Positions 33,610 through 42,443 of a DNA stretch of 51,956 nucleotides are shown in pieces. How positions within the stretch are numbered: position 1 is the first letter of the stretch; each line of letters opens with the position of its first letter. The notes beneath the pieces are model-generated. The model was not told the DNA's origin. It saw only the letters and a list, made by a program, of their open reading frames with translations, and did not search any database. The stretch is from contig CAMFIS010000005.1 of NCBI GenBank assembly GCA_945952345.1, positions 1 through 51,956 of the forward strand, given 5' to 3'. This DNA comes from an uncultured Fimbriimonas sp. (GTDB taxonomy: Bacteria; Armatimonadota; Fimbriimonadia; Fimbriimonadales; Fimbriimonadaceae). Position numbers and translations under genes: made by a program.

Positions 33610-36023
33610 CTTGCCGACCTCTCTTTGGTCGCCTTGGCCAGGTCGAGTCGATCCATCATGCGCAGAGACGGAATCATGGAAACCAATGAAACCGTGAGGA
33701 CGGCGGCGCATGTGAACAAGTAGGTTTCGGGGCGAACAAAGATGTGGAAGGTGAAGAGATCCTGTTGCTCAGGAGTCTGAGCTGCCTTCCAAAACTGCTC
33801 GAGGAACCAGCGTCCAAAAGGAATCCCGATCATCATCCCAATAACACTGACAATGAGGTTCTCAAACGCAATAATCCAGCGAACTTGATTTCGACTCACG
33901 CCAATGGTCCGCAAAGTTGCGACTTCCGAACTACGTTCAAGGACGTTGATGGTGATCATGTTAAAGATCACCGCAAACGCAAGGAAGACGCCGAAGGATT
34001 CCATGATCCAGACGAAGACTCGCATCGTCTTCATCATGTCCCTTACCATTCCAGAAATATCGCTTTTCGACAGGACCGAGCCCGCATTATCGAGGGACTC
34101 CATTCGACGCTTGATCCCAGCAAGGTTTTCGGGTCGGCAACTGACCACGATGCCCGAAATCGCATTGGGCGGGAGTTCGAGGTCGCGGCGAAAGAGTGGT
34201 AAGAGCTCTTTCCGACGGGTGTATGCAACCGTTCCCATCGCTTCATCGTTAAATCCGACGACTCGAATTTGACGCACAGACGATCGTTCAGCCGTCATCT
34301 GCTCCGGTAATTGAACCTCGACAATTGAACCAATTTCGAGCCCTAATTTCGTTCGCAGCGTTGGTCCGAAGATGGCCCCGTCGGAGGGTACATTCAGCGA
34401 ACTACCTTTCTCGTCGACCAACTTCCGCAGACGCTGCCCATCTTCTAATCCACTTACCATTGCAGAGTAGTGCCGATTTCCCCGCGTCATTTCTACCGGC
34501 ATTTCTAGCACGCCTTCGGCTCTCACGACTCCCGGCCAACTTCGCACTCTGTTTAAGATATCGCTCCCCTGAATTCTCATAAAGTCCAGTCTTATGTCGT
34601 ATCGATACGATCCCTGGACCAAATCCACAATTGCAGTTTCGCTGGAATCCAGAAGCCCTTTAGCTGTGGTCATCAAAGCCATCCCAGCTACGATTCCAAA
34701 AATCGTGGACATCGTTCGCCTCGGTTGGCGAAATACATTGCGAACCGGTATTTTCCAAAAGAGTCGAAGGTTTGGAAAGAGCCTGTCCAACATAATGGAG
34801 CGTGCGCCGAAGGATGGAACCTCCGGGCGCATTGCTTCGGCGGGTCGAATCCTCGACGCAAAGAAAGCGGGAAAAAGGCCCGCAAAACCGCACGTTGCAA
34901 TTCCGATGAAGCCACCTGCGGCAAGGATAGGTAGTCGAGGAATAATTTGTTCGTACGGGACCTGCAACTGTCCCATGTACATCTGCGAGACCCATCGACC
35001 AAACCAGAGGCCAATGCCCGCACCGCCAAGGCTGCTGAGGAATCCCACTAGCAATGCGCCCGACAAATAGTGCCACACCACACGCCCGGACGAAAAGCCA
35101 AGGCTGCGAAGCAGCCCAATCGCCGGCCGCTGCTGGTGAACCAAACGCATGAGCAAGGTGTAGACAGATAGAAAAGCAACGCTCAGGAAGAAGGCCGGGA
35201 ATAAGATTGCGTACGCCTGGAACCCTTCGACGTCTTGCCGCAGCATTTGGTAACCCGGCTGATCGGTGTAGGCTACCGGGGCGTCGGGATCGTAAGTGTG
35301 CAAGGCAATTGACGCTTGCCGCATGATGGTTGATAAGCGAGACTTATCGTTCACCCGAACACGTAGTTCGTTCACCGTGCCTTCTTTGCCGACCAATGGG
35401 CCCAGGACATCTTGGGAAACGAACATGACGCCGAATGTGCTCGGCATCGCCATCAGTTCTTGCTTGCTACGAACGACGTAAAGGTATTCCGGACTCTGCA
35501 CGATGCCAACAACCCGAAGCTTGATACGGGTCGCGCCCCAAACTGCCGTGACAACGTTCCCGGGCTTGATTGAATGAAACTTGGCAAACGCAGCTTCGAT
35601 AAGGATTTCTCTTGCGTTGATCTTTGATAGTGCCCGACCAGTAACCAGCTTGACGTTATCAACCGAAGGAGTCCGATCGACCGGGATAGAAATCAGGCGC
35701 CCAACATATTTCTTTGAAGTCTGGTCCGATAGCTCCAACCCAACATCTTCGACAAGCCTCGCCTCAACTCCGATCACGCCGGGAATTCGTCGGACGCGTT
35801 CAGCCGCTCGTGTTGGCGCCGAATGAAATTGAATGCCGAAGTCCTCGAAATTCAGATTTCGATAAGACAAATCATAGGAAGATTTGAGGTTTACGTAAGT
35901 GGCGTACGACGCATTGAAGAACGTGACACCCAGCGCCACCATAATCGCAACTGCAAAATACTGCCAACCCGAAGCAGCAACGTCACGCACCAATTTGCGA
36001 TTAAGGACGCTGATGGTTACCAT
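33606..36023 (-). CDS. ABC transporter permease with two FtsX domains
   Basis: A membrane protein of 805 residues. A helix near 20-40 is followed by a periplasmic MacB-like domain (about 45-265) and then a FtsX three-helix block (about 270-400). A second copy of the same plan follows, with a helix near 430, a periplasmic part and a final FtsX block near 680-800. Two FtsX modules in one chain are typical of LolC/E-like or attachment/efflux permeases of large size, working with a MacB/LolD-type ATPase. The ATPase gene overlaps the start by 7 bases, and a HlyD-type adaptor gene precedes that, so the three form one efflux or lipid/macrolide export machine. Substrate unknown. The stop overlaps the small gene on the other strand. 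Confidence 0.85.
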   Translation of the reverse strand: MVTISVLNRKLVRDVAASGWQYFAVAIMVALGVTFFNASYATYVNLKSSYDLSYRNLNFEDFGIQFHSAPTRAAERVRRIPGVIGVEARLVEDVGLELSDQTSKKYVGRLISIPVDRTPSVDNVKLVTGRALSKINAREILIEAAFAKFHSIKPGNVVTAVWGATRIKLRVVGIVQSPEYLYVVRSKQELMAMPSTFGVMFVSQDVLGPLVGKEGTVNELRVRVNDKSRLSTIMRQASIALHTYDPDAPVAYTDQPGYQMLRQDVEGFQAYAILFPAFFLSVAFLSVYTLLMRLVHQQRPAIGLLRSLGFSSGRVVWHYLSGALLVGFLSSLGGAGIGLWFGRWVSQMYMGQLQVPYEQIIPRLPILAAGGFIGIATCGFAGLFPAFFASRIRPAEAMRPEVPSFGARSIMLDRLFPNLRLFWKIPVRNVFRQPRRTMSTIFGIVAGMALMTTAKGLLDSSETAIVDLVQGSYRYDIRLDFMRIQGSDILNRVRSWPGVVRAEGVLEMPVEMTRGNRHYSAMVSGLEDGQRLRKLVDEKGSSLNVPSDGAIFGPTLRTKLGLEIGSIVEVQLPEQMTAERSSVRQIRVVGFNDEAMGTVAYTRRKELLPLFRRDLELPPNAISGIVVSCRPENLAGIKRRMESLDNAGSVLSKSDISGMVRDMMKTMRVFVWIMESFGVFLAFAVIFNMITINVLERSSEVATLRTIGVSRNQVRWIIAFENLIVSVIGMMIGIPFGRWFLEQFWKAAQTPEQQDLFTFHIFVRPETYLFTCAAVLTVSLVSMIPSLRMMDRLDLAKATKERSAS

Positions 36024-36742
36024 ACGATATCTGCTGGATCTTTCGGGTGGAGATTACGATCGTCGGAGATGATCGAGCCGCTTCGTAGCCTCAAGACGCG
36101 ATCGGCAATATCTGCGATCGCGGCGTTGTGGGTGACCATCATCACCGTTTGACTATGGATGTGCGTTACTTCGTGGAGAAGGCTGAGGACCATTCTTCCT
36201 GTTTCGAAATCGAGTTCGCCGGTTGGTTCATCACAAAGCAATAGCGGCGCATTTTTGACAAGAGCTCTCGCGATGGCGGTCCGCTGCTGTTCGCCGCCGC
36301 TGAGTTCCGAAGGAAAGTGACTTGCTCTTTCTCGCAGCCCTACCGACTCGATCACTTCGTCGACGCCCCGTGGGTGCCGACTCATTTCCCAGACCAACTG
36401 CACATTTTCTCGCACGGTGAGCGTCGTCACCAGATTAAAGAACTGGAAAATGAAACCGACGCGGTTTCGACGATAATCAGTAAGTTCAGCTTCCGAATAT
36501 TGTGAAATATCCTCGCCTGCAACACGAACGACGCCGGACGTGGGAGCATCGAGCCCGCCAATGATATTCATCAATGTGCTCTTGCCACACCCGCTTGGGC
36601 CCAAAATAACGATGAACTCACCCGCGTTCGCTGAGAAATTGGCGTTGTGCAGCGCGGTTACTTGCACGTCACCCATCGAGTAGACCTTGGAAACGTCGAC
36701 CAGATCGACAATCGGACTCGACGATTGATCAGGACTTTTCAC
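36017..36742 (-). CDS. ABC transporter ATP-binding protein (MacB/LolD type)
   Basis: A nucleotide-binding protein of about 241 residues from GTG 36742; an in-frame ATG at 36763 would add seven residues inside the adaptor gene. Walker A is GPSGCGKST, the Q-loop is FIFQFFNL, the signature is LSGGEQQR, Walker B is [12 protein letters not shown] and the switch His is [24 protein letters not shown] is the standard opening of the MacB/LolD family, whose members power extrusion across the periplasm without a classical transport cycle. It lies between the HlyD-like adaptor gene (14-base overlap) and the double-FtsX permease gene (7-base overlap), so stoichiometric expression is likely. Confidence 0.92.
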   Translation of the reverse strand: MKSPDQSSSPIVDLVDVSKVYSMGDVQVTALHNANFSANAGEFIVILGPSGCGKSTLMNIIGGLDAPTSGVVRVAGEDISQYSEAELTDYRRNRVGFIFQFFNLVTTLTVRENVQLVWEMSRHPRGVDEVIESVGLRERASHFPSELSGGEQQRTAIARALVKNAPLLLCDEPTGELDFETGRMVLSLLHEVTHIHSQTVMMVTHNAAIADIADRVLRLRSGSIISDDRNLHPKDPADIVW

Positions 36743-38198
36743 GGATTCGCGCCCCAACGGCAAGTTCCCCTTGCGAACGAACCACCACTCGATCTCCCTG
36801 TTGCAGTCCAGATATGATCTCGACCTCTTTCGCCGACGGTACCCCTATCGTTACAAGTCGCCTGCCAACCGTTTGGCCATTAACGATCCATACATAAGCC
36901 TGGGCGCCGTCGAAGTGGACCGCATCGTTTGGGGCAGTCATGGCGCGACGCAGGATGGCCGAACCTTCCACGTCGACCTCCATTTCGGGCTTGAACAAAG
37001 CAGACTCGGAGTCAAGGGAGACTCGAACTCGAACAATCCTGGTTCGAATTGCTGAGCCAGGCTTCAACTCTCCGGTTGCCATGATTGCGTCCACGTGGCC
37101 AGAAAAATTTCGCGAAGGATAAGCGGCCGACGTAACTCTCACTTTCATTCCTTTCGTGACTTTGGGAACGTCCTCCGTATCGACCTCTGCCTCGATGTGG
37201 AGATCTTTCCGCGTCGCGACCGTAAGCAAAGATTGGCCGGTCGTCGCCAACATGCCTTGCTCTATGTTGCACCGGCTAACAACTCCCTCTGTGGGGGAAT
37301 AGAGTCGGGTCTTTTGCCGCTGCAACTCAGCCCGGGCGAGATCGGATTCGGCTGCTTTCTCTTGGGATTTGGCCAGCTCGATCGAGGTTCTTCTCACACC
37401 TATGACTCCTTGAGCCTTTATTGCCGCATCCAGATCTGCACGCGCAGTTTGGACCGTGGACTTCGCGATGGCGATATCTTCGGCGATCGGACTTTTACGA
37501 AGTAGGTTCAGGGATTCTTGCGCCGATAGTAGGTCTGCACGAGACGTTTTCAGTCGTGACTCCGCCTCATCCAGCGCAGCTTGGGCCAATGCGCCTTCTC
37601 GAACAAGGGTCTCGGTACGACGAAAGGATTTTATCGCGTTATCGTAGACCGCTTGCGCGGATTCAATTCGTTTCGCTGCGATGTGAATTTCCTCCTGCCG
37701 TGGACCGACAGACGCTCGTTTCAGTCCAGCCTCTGCCTGATTCACTCGTTCGCGAGCCGATGCGATTGCCGCCTTGGCGTCCCGATCGGCCTGCTGCCAC
37801 TCCAGCAGCGCCTGCGATACTTGGATCAAAGCGCCGGATCTTGCCGCTCGCGCCTTTGTTATGGCCTGGTCTATTTCTTGGCTGTCGATTTCCGCGACGA
37901 GTTCGCCAGCACGAACTGGTTGACCTTCGCGCACTAATAAGCGGACAACTCGTCCACCTACTTCTGGAGATACTTCGAAACTCTTGCCGCGGACATATCC
38001 TTCGGCCGTGAAGTCTGCTTCAAGATCTTTGCGTTCTATCGAAAGAACCTCCACCTCTATAGCTCTACCGAATTTGCCGAGACCGAGCCAAAGACCAGTG
38101 ACTAAAACAAGTATGAGAGCCCACCAGAGTCCGCCCCTCTTCTTTGACGTGGGTTTAGCCGGAGCTTCTTTGCCATATGCAGGTGGAGAATTCACCAC
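36729..38198 (-). CDS. HlyD/RND-type periplasmic adaptor (MacA-like)
   Basis: A protein of 489 residues from GTG 38198 (GTG 38195 is equally possible). The longer frame to 38327 enters the divergent gene and puts implausible residues in front. A cytosolic Lys-rich start (PTSKKRG) leads to one membrane helix (about 28-46) and a split lipoyl domain (VSPEVGGRVVRLLVREGQPV). A long alpha-hairpin coiled coil of about 190 residues follows (QADRDAKAAIASARERVNQ and similar), then the second lipoyl half (LYSPTEGVVSRCNIEQGML) and beta-barrel and membrane-proximal domains. It bridges the inner-membrane ABC complex to an outer-membrane channel. No TolC-like gene is in the window. First gene of the efflux operon; a 24-bp inverted repeat lies upstream. 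Confidence 0.88.
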   Translation of the reverse strand: MVNSPPAYGKEAPAKPTSKKRGGLWWALILVLVTGLWLGLGKFGRAIEVEVLSIERKDLEADFTAEGYVRGKSFEVSPEVGGRVVRLLVREGQPVRAGELVAEIDSQEIDQAITKARAARSGALIQVSQALLEWQQADRDAKAAIASARERVNQAEAGLKRASVGPRQEEIHIAAKRIESAQAVYDNAIKSFRRTETLVREGALAQAALDEAESRLKTSRADLLSAQESLNLLRKSPIAEDIAIAKSTVQTARADLDAAIKAQGVIGVRRTSIELAKSQEKAAESDLARAELQRQKTRLYSPTEGVVSRCNIEQGMLATTGQSLLTVATRKDLHIEAEVDTEDVPKVTKGMKVRVTSAAYPSRNFSGHVDAIMATGELKPGSAIRTRIVRVRVSLDSESALFKPEMEVDVEGSAILRRAMTAPNDAVHFDGAQAYVWIVNGQTVGRRLVTIGVPSAKEVEIISGLQQGDRVVVRSQGELAVGARIREKS

Positions 38199-38246
38199 TT
38201 CTTTTGGTCTCTGTAGTTTTAGTGTGGACCTCTGAGATCGATTTAT

Positions 38247-38270
38247 CCTGTCGTAAATAAGTCCGACAGG
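38247..38270. promoter_or_regulatory. operator candidate CCTGTC-N12-GACAGG (site 1)
   Basis: CCTGTC (38247-38252) and GACAGG (38265-38270) form an inverted repeat with a 12-base spacer; the arms extend to 7 bp as CCTGTCG and CGACAGG. It lies in the 116-base divergent space between the efflux operon (start 38198) and the PNPOx-like gene (start 38315). A second perfect copy with the same spacing is at 42444-42467. It is too widely spaced for an efficient hairpin and is better read as a protein-binding site. Confidence 0.6.
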
Positions 38271-38314
38271 CAATCCAAAGAGTTGCGCTGGACAATAAAC
38301 AAAAGGATCGCAAT

Positions 38315-38764
38315 ATGGTAGGCACAATTTCGAAGTCCGACGCCCTGGATTTTCTTAGGGGGCAATGGTATGGCCACCTCGGTTGCCATGCTCATGATCG
38401 AACATATGTAGTGCCGATCAGCTATGTTCTCGATGGCGAGTCGATCATTGGCCAGACAAAAGCCGGGCTCAAGATCGATATGATGCGAGCCAATCCAAAT
38501 GTTTGCCTGCAAGTGGAAGAGACTCGCAGCATCGCTCAATGGAAGAGCGTAATCGCGTGGGGCAGGTTTGAAGAATTGAAAGGATTTGAGGCGATAGCGG
38601 CCATGACAAAACTAATCGATCATCTTGGTCCCCAGGTTGAGGGCCTTGAGTCAAATCGCAGTCCGCGAGATGTGACGCCTGGTCGGCACGACGATAAACC
38701 CCAAGTGGACATCGTTTATAGAATTCACTTAGACGAAGTCACAGGTCGCTTTGAAGCTCCTTAG
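38315..38764 (+). CDS. pyridoxamine 5'-phosphate oxidase-like flavin-binding protein
   Basis: A protein of 149 residues with the split-barrel fold of PNPOx-like proteins. GHLGCHAHDRTYVVPISYVLDG contains the strand that usually binds the flavin phosphate; it is read in pieces GHLGCHAHD and TYVVPISYVLDG. IIGQTKAGLKIDMMRANPNVC and SVIAWGRFEEL continue the barrel. Members bind FMN, F420 or heme and act as reductases or as stress-related oxidases; nitroimidazole-resistance NimA proteins belong here too. True PNPO is longer, so pyridoxine metabolism is unlikely. A ribosome site AAAGGA lies before ATG 38315. The stop overlaps that of the convergent secreted-protein gene by 4 bases. The upstream operator is shared with the efflux operon. 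Confidence 0.72.
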   Translation: MVGTISKSDALDFLRGQWYGHLGCHAHDRTYVVPISYVLDGESIIGQTKAGLKIDMMRANPNVCLQVEETRSIAQWKSVIAWGRFEELKGFEAIAAMTKLIDHLGPQVEGLESNRSPRDVTPGRHDDKPQVDIVYRIHLDEVTGRFEAP

Positions 38765-39669
38765 CGGAGCCGAACCGAGTAGAGCAATTCCCCTGCTTCC
38801 GCCGGATTGTTCCCTTGCTCGGGCAAGAATAGCGAAATGTAGGCGCGATTCTTAACGATCGTTACGCTGGGATTCGCGAAGGAATGTGATCCAAGTGGGG
38901 TTCGAACCATGATGGGAGTACAAGTCTTCGCAACCGAGTCGAAGAGGTATATCCCCCAGGTACCCCAATCGCCCTTCTTCTTCATGCCTTCGAGAACCGT
39001 GTAGGAGCGGCCAAGGAAATATGTGTCGCGATCTCCGATGTTTCCCTTCACGCCGTACGCCTCGATCAACTTGTCGAACTCTGGCCGCTTGACCGCCGAC
39101 CAGTTCCATCGCTCATCCATCCTTCCGACTGCTTGGCGATCGACGTCCGAGTTCCGCCAGTAGTGGAAGCCCATCACAAAAGTTGGCCAAGGATTCTTCC
39201 ATGCGATACTTTCAAAGCTTGGAGTCCCTTCGGCAGACGGCGAGAACATTCGATCGATATCCTTGTTCTTAGGCGTACCCGCAAGTTCCATCTGACTCTC
39301 GCTCTCGTAAAGAGCGACATGGATATGGTTTCCTTTGCCGGGAATATCCTTCTCCCAGGCCAGCAGCACCCGGCCCTCGGGCGAAATCGCCATCGTGCCC
39401 TGATGCCCATGCTCATCCAACATTCGAAGTGGCTTCCAAATTTTGCCGTCGACCGAGTCCGCCAACCAAAGCTGGAAGATTTCGCCCGACAAAGCGTGGT
39501 AGATCCCGTAGAACTTTTTGCCGTTCGAAGACGGAATCATTTTGAGGCAATCCATCGAGTGGCCCGCAGTGTCGTGAAGTTTAAAAACTGACCACTCGCT
39601 CTTTGTCACATCGAAGAGATCGACCGCGTTTTGTCGAGCCAGCGAAGCCAAGAACAACATTCCAATCAT
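38761..39669 (-). CDS. secreted protein, possible beta-propeller
   Basis: A protein of 302 residues with a short signal-like start (IGMLFLASLARQ). The rest is rich in Trp, Gly and aromatic strands with repeated patterns such as GIYHALSGEIFQLWLADSVDG, read as GIYHALSGE and FQLWLADSVDG, then GTMAISPEGRVLLAWE and SVTIVKNRAYISLFLPE. This spacing of Trp- and Gly-bearing strands is like exo-alpha-sialidase or BNR-type propellers, which read out sugar chains. No catalytic signature is clear. I recognise no specific family. It is transcribed alone, behind the palindrome at 39679-39691. Confidence 0.5.
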   Translation of the reverse strand: MIGMLFLASLARQNAVDLFDVTKSEWSVFKLHDTAGHSMDCLKMIPSSNGKKFYGIYHALSGEIFQLWLADSVDGKIWKPLRMLDEHGHQGTMAISPEGRVLLAWEKDIPGKGNHIHVALYESESQMELAGTPKNKDIDRMFSPSAEGTPSFESIAWKNPWPTFVMGFHYWRNSDVDRQAVGRMDERWNWSAVKRPEFDKLIEAYGVKGNIGDRDTYFLGRSYTVLEGMKKKGDWGTWGIYLFDSVAKTCTPIMVRTPLGSHSFANPSVTIVKNRAYISLFLPEQGNNPAEAGELLYSVRLR

Positions 39670-39678
39670 AAGTGCTTG

Positions 39679-39691
39679 CCAGATTATCTGG
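39679..39691. promoter_or_regulatory. 13-bp palindrome overlapping a -10-like box
   Basis: CCAGAT-T-ATCTGG is perfect. On the minus strand it contains GATAAT (39688-39683), 13 bases before the start of the secreted-protein gene. It may be an operator over the core promoter. It is a single copy and short, so weak on its own. Confidence 0.3.
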
Positions 39692-39713
39692 TTAATCGCA
39701 AAATTCAGCCGAG

Positions 39714-40337
39714 CTAGGACATTTCGCCAACGTATTCGGTCGGCGATTCTAGGTCCGATTCACAGCTCAGTCGGCATACAACCATGACATCATCGGTTGC
39801 CTTGGTTGCGGTTAATGCAATGTCCAGCTTGATCGAGGTTCCATCGTGCTTGAGCGCATATATTGGAGGGTGGTAACCCAATTCTCGCTTGCGTGAACTG
39901 TTCAGAAATCCAGTCCGCAATGCGCCGTGTTTAGACCTAAGGTCCGCTTCAATCAGCATCTCCATTGGTTTGCCGATAATTTCTCGAGGTGAGTAGCCAA
40001 ACATCAAGAGGGCTTGATTATTGGCCTTCAGAATCTCTCCAGTGCGACCTTTCACAAGAAACACCGCGTCAGAAGCTGTATCCATCAGGGAGGTCACGCG
40101 AGCATCGCTCGACGACACTTCCGCTTCCAAGCGAAGTATTTCCGCCGATTGGTACTGCACGAGTAGCTGATAATCTTCTACCGACGTCAGCTCCATGTCT
40201 TGAATGAACTTAGAAATTGCCTTCCAATCACGATGGAATTGGGACTCGCTAATCTTGAGGCGTAGGTAGGTTTCGCGGTGCGAATGGCCAGAAGCCAGCA
40301 TCGCTAACAGTTCCCCTTGGCGTCTCGTTAGTCCCAC
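39714..40337 (-). CDS. LuxR-type HTH plus PAS domain regulator (A)
   Basis: A protein of 207 residues with the DNA-binding part first. Residues 2-60 form a divergent LuxR/GerE-type helix-turn-helix (LTRRQGELLAMLASGHSH, then LKISESQFHRDWKAI). A short helical linker (about 65-80) leads to a PAS domain (about 82-200) with SLMDTASDAVFLVKGRTGE, NNQALLMFGYSPREIIGKP and an LKHDGTSIKLDIALT strand. PAS domains sense small ligands, redox or light; no heme- or flavin-binding residue is evident, so the ligand is unknown. The order HTH then PAS is the reverse of most LuxR regulators. It is divergent from a paralogue (B) across 208 bases that contain a 16-bp palindrome. Start GTG 40337, behind AAAGGG. Confidence 0.78.
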   Translation of the reverse strand: MGLTRRQGELLAMLASGHSHRETYLRLKISESQFHRDWKAISKFIQDMELTSVEDYQLLVQYQSAEILRLEAEVSSSDARVTSLMDTASDAVFLVKGRTGEILKANNQALLMFGYSPREIIGKPMEMLIEADLRSKHGALRTGFLNSSRKRELGYHPPIYALKHDGTSIKLDIALTATKATDDVMVVCRLSCESDLESPTEYVGEMS

Positions 40338-40367
40338 TAAAACCCTTTGGTTTATATTTTAAGACAG

Positions 40368-40383
40368 CGACAAAATTTTGTCG
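40368..40383. promoter_or_regulatory. 16-bp perfect palindrome between the HTH-PAS pair
   Basis: CGACAAAATTTTGTCG (40368-40383) is fully self-complementary and lies 31 bases upstream of regulator A and 162 bases upstream of regulator B. A looser inverted repeat, ACAAAT-N6-ATTTGT, follows at 40396-40413. For regulator A the palindrome sits just upstream of AT-rich -10-like DNA (TATAAA/TAAAAT). It is the most likely autoregulatory operator of one or both HTH-PAS proteins. Confidence 0.55.
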
Positions 40384-40527
40384 ATTGTTTTGCGGACAAA
40401 TGGCTCGATTTGTATCCGGCATCGGTAGCCTATCTGCCCACTTTATAAGAGGCGCATCCTTTTGCAAGTGATCCAATCTCGCGATCCCCGATGACATCCC
40501 ACCCTATCAATTCCCGGGGCCATGGGA

Positions 40528-40533
40528 TAAAAT
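40528..40533 (+). promoter_or_regulatory. extended -10 box before HTH-PAS regulator B
   Basis: TAAAAT at 40528-40533, inside TGGGATAAAAT, lies 12 bases before ATG 40546, predicting a leader of only a few bases. No Shine-Dalgarno sequence is present. The TGGGATAA part is shared with the internal polysaccharide promoter at 19352. Confidence 0.4.
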
Positions 40534-40545
40534 CACGAATACACA

Positions 40546-41190
40546 ATGGAACGGGGCCACATTGGACTGCTATCGGATCGCGAAAAGCAATTGTTGGAAT
40601 TGGCTTCCCAGGGACTTATTGACACGGCAATTGCGACCAAGCTAGGCATCAGCGAAGCTACTGTGAGCACGTATTGGGGTCGGATCCGGATCAAAATCGG
40701 GCCCTACAGTCGAACTGAATTAGTGGCGATCGTCCTCAAAGAGCAAGGTGAAAACGCGATGGCCGCGCTCAAGAAGGAGAACGAGGAGTTGACTCGTCGC
40801 CTTCGAGTCGAAGGTGGTTCGTATAACTCTGATTCCAGCTTCTACCGAGACCTGCTCGCTATTGCCGCCGACGCGATGTTAATCGTGAATCCTGCGGGCA
40901 TCATCGAAAACGCAAATGACTCCGCAAGCGAATTGTTTGGATACGATCATTCGGAACTCGTCGGCAATCGTGTTTCAACTCTCATGCCAGAGAGATACCG
41001 AGTTGTCCACGACCAGCACCGAAAGGACTATATCGAGCATCCGGAAAAGAAGCGCATGGGGGAACACCATCTGACCCTCGCCCTTCATAAATCCGGCAAA
41101 GAGTTCTCAATCGCCGCGACGCTTAGTGCCCTCAACTTTGGCGGCGGGGTTGCCGTCCTATGTGTGGTTCGTCCGGTTACGATCAACTAG
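40546..41190 (+). CDS. LuxR-type HTH plus PAS domain regulator (B)
   Basis: A protein of 214 residues, clearly paralogous in layout to regulator A. The LuxR/GerE helix-turn-helix is near textbook: LLSDREKQLLELASQG, then LGISEATVSTYWGRIRIKIG with the Thr-Val recognition helix (about 8-65). A basic coiled linker (KKENEELTRRLR) follows, then a PAS domain (about 95-212) with DAMLIVNPAGIIENANDSA, LFGYDHSELVGN and LMPERYR, and a final LALHKSGKEFSIAATLS strand. The RLMPxRYR-type PAS is common in sensor kinases. There is no receiver or kinase domain, so the protein probably senses directly and binds DNA as a dimer. Gene pair with shared intergenic operator. Confidence 0.82.
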   Translation: MERGHIGLLSDREKQLLELASQGLIDTAIATKLGISEATVSTYWGRIRIKIGPYSRTELVAIVLKEQGENAMAALKKENEELTRRLRVEGGSYNSDSSFYRDLLAIAADAMLIVNPAGIIENANDSASELFGYDHSELVGNRVSTLMPERYRVVHDQHRKDYIEHPEKKRMGEHHLTLALHKSGKEFSIAATLSALNFGGGVAVLCVVRPVTIN

Positions 41191-41273
41191 CCTTGTCGTA
41201 CTTTTAGTCTCCAAGAAAGGGCTGACTTGCTTGCCGGGTCCACCTCTGAGAAACTTCCTGGTAGGTTTGAACT

Positions 41274-42050
41274 ATGAATAGTTCGCAAAGAGTATTGGGT
41301 GGTGTCGCGATCGTGACCGGTGGCTCTCTAGGGATAGGAAATGCCTGCGCCAAAATGTTGGCAAGACATGGGGCGGCGGTTGCAATTACCGACATCTTGG
41401 ATGATGCCGGTCAGAAGCTCGCCGAAGACATCCGCAATGAAGGTGGAAATGCGCGATATTGGCATCTGGATGTCGCAGATGAAGCACAAGTCCAAACCGT
41501 CGTAAATGAGATTGCGCAGGAATTTGGCAAAGTTTCGATCCTTGTCAACAACGCGGGCATCTCAGGTGTCAACAAGCCGACCCATGAAATATCCGCGCAA
41601 GAGTGGGATCACCTGATGAGCATCAATGTGAATGGCGTTTTCTATTGCACCAAACATGCACTTCCTCACTTGATGAAGAACGCCAAGGGCAGCATCATCA
41701 ACCTTTCCTCGATTTATGGGCTTGTGAGCGCACCAGATGTGCCGCCTTACCATGCCTCGAAGGGAGCTGTACGCCTCATGTCCAAGACAGATGCCCTGAT
41801 CTACGCTCCTCATAACATCCGTGTGAACTCGGTGCATCCTGGATTCATCTGGACGCCAATGGTCGAAAACTATATACAATCGCAGGGTGATATTGAGGAA
41901 GGCAAGAAGATGGTGGGCTCGCTGCACCCACTCGGTCACATGGGCGATGTGGACGATATTGCTTATGGTGTCCTCTATCTCGCCTCAGACGAATCCAAAT
42001 TCGTAACTGGGACGGAGTTAGTAATCGATGGCGGATACACCGCTCATTAA
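41274..42050 (+). CDS. short-chain dehydrogenase/reductase (classical SDR)
   Basis: A protein of 258 residues of the classical SDR family using NAD(H) or NADP(H). The cofactor motif TGGSLGIG is at 15-22, NNAG is the strand-4 motif, Ser is in NLSSIYG and the catalytic YxxxK is YHASK. ITDILDDAG places an Asp after strand 2, which favours NAD over NADP. VHPGFIWTPMVENY and the C-terminal VIDGGYTAH are typical of alcohol or 3-ketoacyl-type SDRs. Substrate unknown. It starts at ATG 41274 in an 83-base gap after regulator B, and the next gene begins 3 bases after its stop, suggesting a small operon. Confidence 0.82.
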   Translation: MNSSQRVLGGVAIVTGGSLGIGNACAKMLARHGAAVAITDILDDAGQKLAEDIRNEGGNARYWHLDVADEAQVQTVVNEIAQEFGKVSILVNNAGISGVNKPTHEISAQEWDHLMSINVNGVFYCTKHALPHLMKNAKGSIINLSSIYGLVSAPDVPPYHASKGAVRLMSKTDALIYAPHNIRVNSVHPGFIWTPMVENYIQSQGDIEEGKKMVGSLHPLGHMGDVDDIAYGVLYLASDESKFVTGTELVIDGGYTAH

Positions 42051-42053
42051 TCG

Positions 42054-42443
42054 ATGGTCCTGAAAGCAGTCGCCGTTTGGTTGGCGATGGCAGTCCTTGC
42101 CGTCGCCAACGGAATATTCCGAGAGAAAGTCGTTACTCCTCGATTGGGCGACCGGGTCGGCCATGTGACCAGCACCCTACTCCTTGCCATCGCTATCTGG
42201 ATTCTGACCCTCTTAACCGTCCATTGGATTGGTGTTCGCGATCGGTCGTCTGCCCTTGAACTCGGAGTCGCCTGGGTGGTGGCAACGCTAGGCTTCGAAT
42301 TCCTGGCGGGACACTACGCTTTTGGAAATCCTTGGTCCAAGATTTTTGCTGACTACAACCTACTGCGCGGGAGAATTTGGCTGCTCATTCCGCTCACCAT
42401 TCTTATCGCTCCTGTAACGGCCGTTACCCTATCCAATCCCTAG
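42054..42443 (+). CDS. four-helix membrane protein of unknown function
   Basis: A hydrophobic protein of 129 residues with four predicted helices (about 3-20, 38-58, 67-84 and 108-125). A conserved-looking loop, FLAGHYAFGNPWSKIFADYNLLRGRIW, spans it in two pieces, LAGHYAFGNPW and ADYNLLRGRIW. Small proteins with this loop are common in many bacteria and have no known role. It directly follows the SDR gene and precedes the second copy of the CCTGTC-N12-GACAGG repeat, whose left arm begins at the base after its stop codon. Confidence 0.65.
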   Translation: MVLKAVAVWLAMAVLAVANGIFREKVVTPRLGDRVGHVTSTLLLAIAIWILTLLTVHWIGVRDRSSALELGVAWVVATLGFEFLAGHYAFGNPWSKIFADYNLLRGRIWLLIPLTILIAPVTAVTLSNP

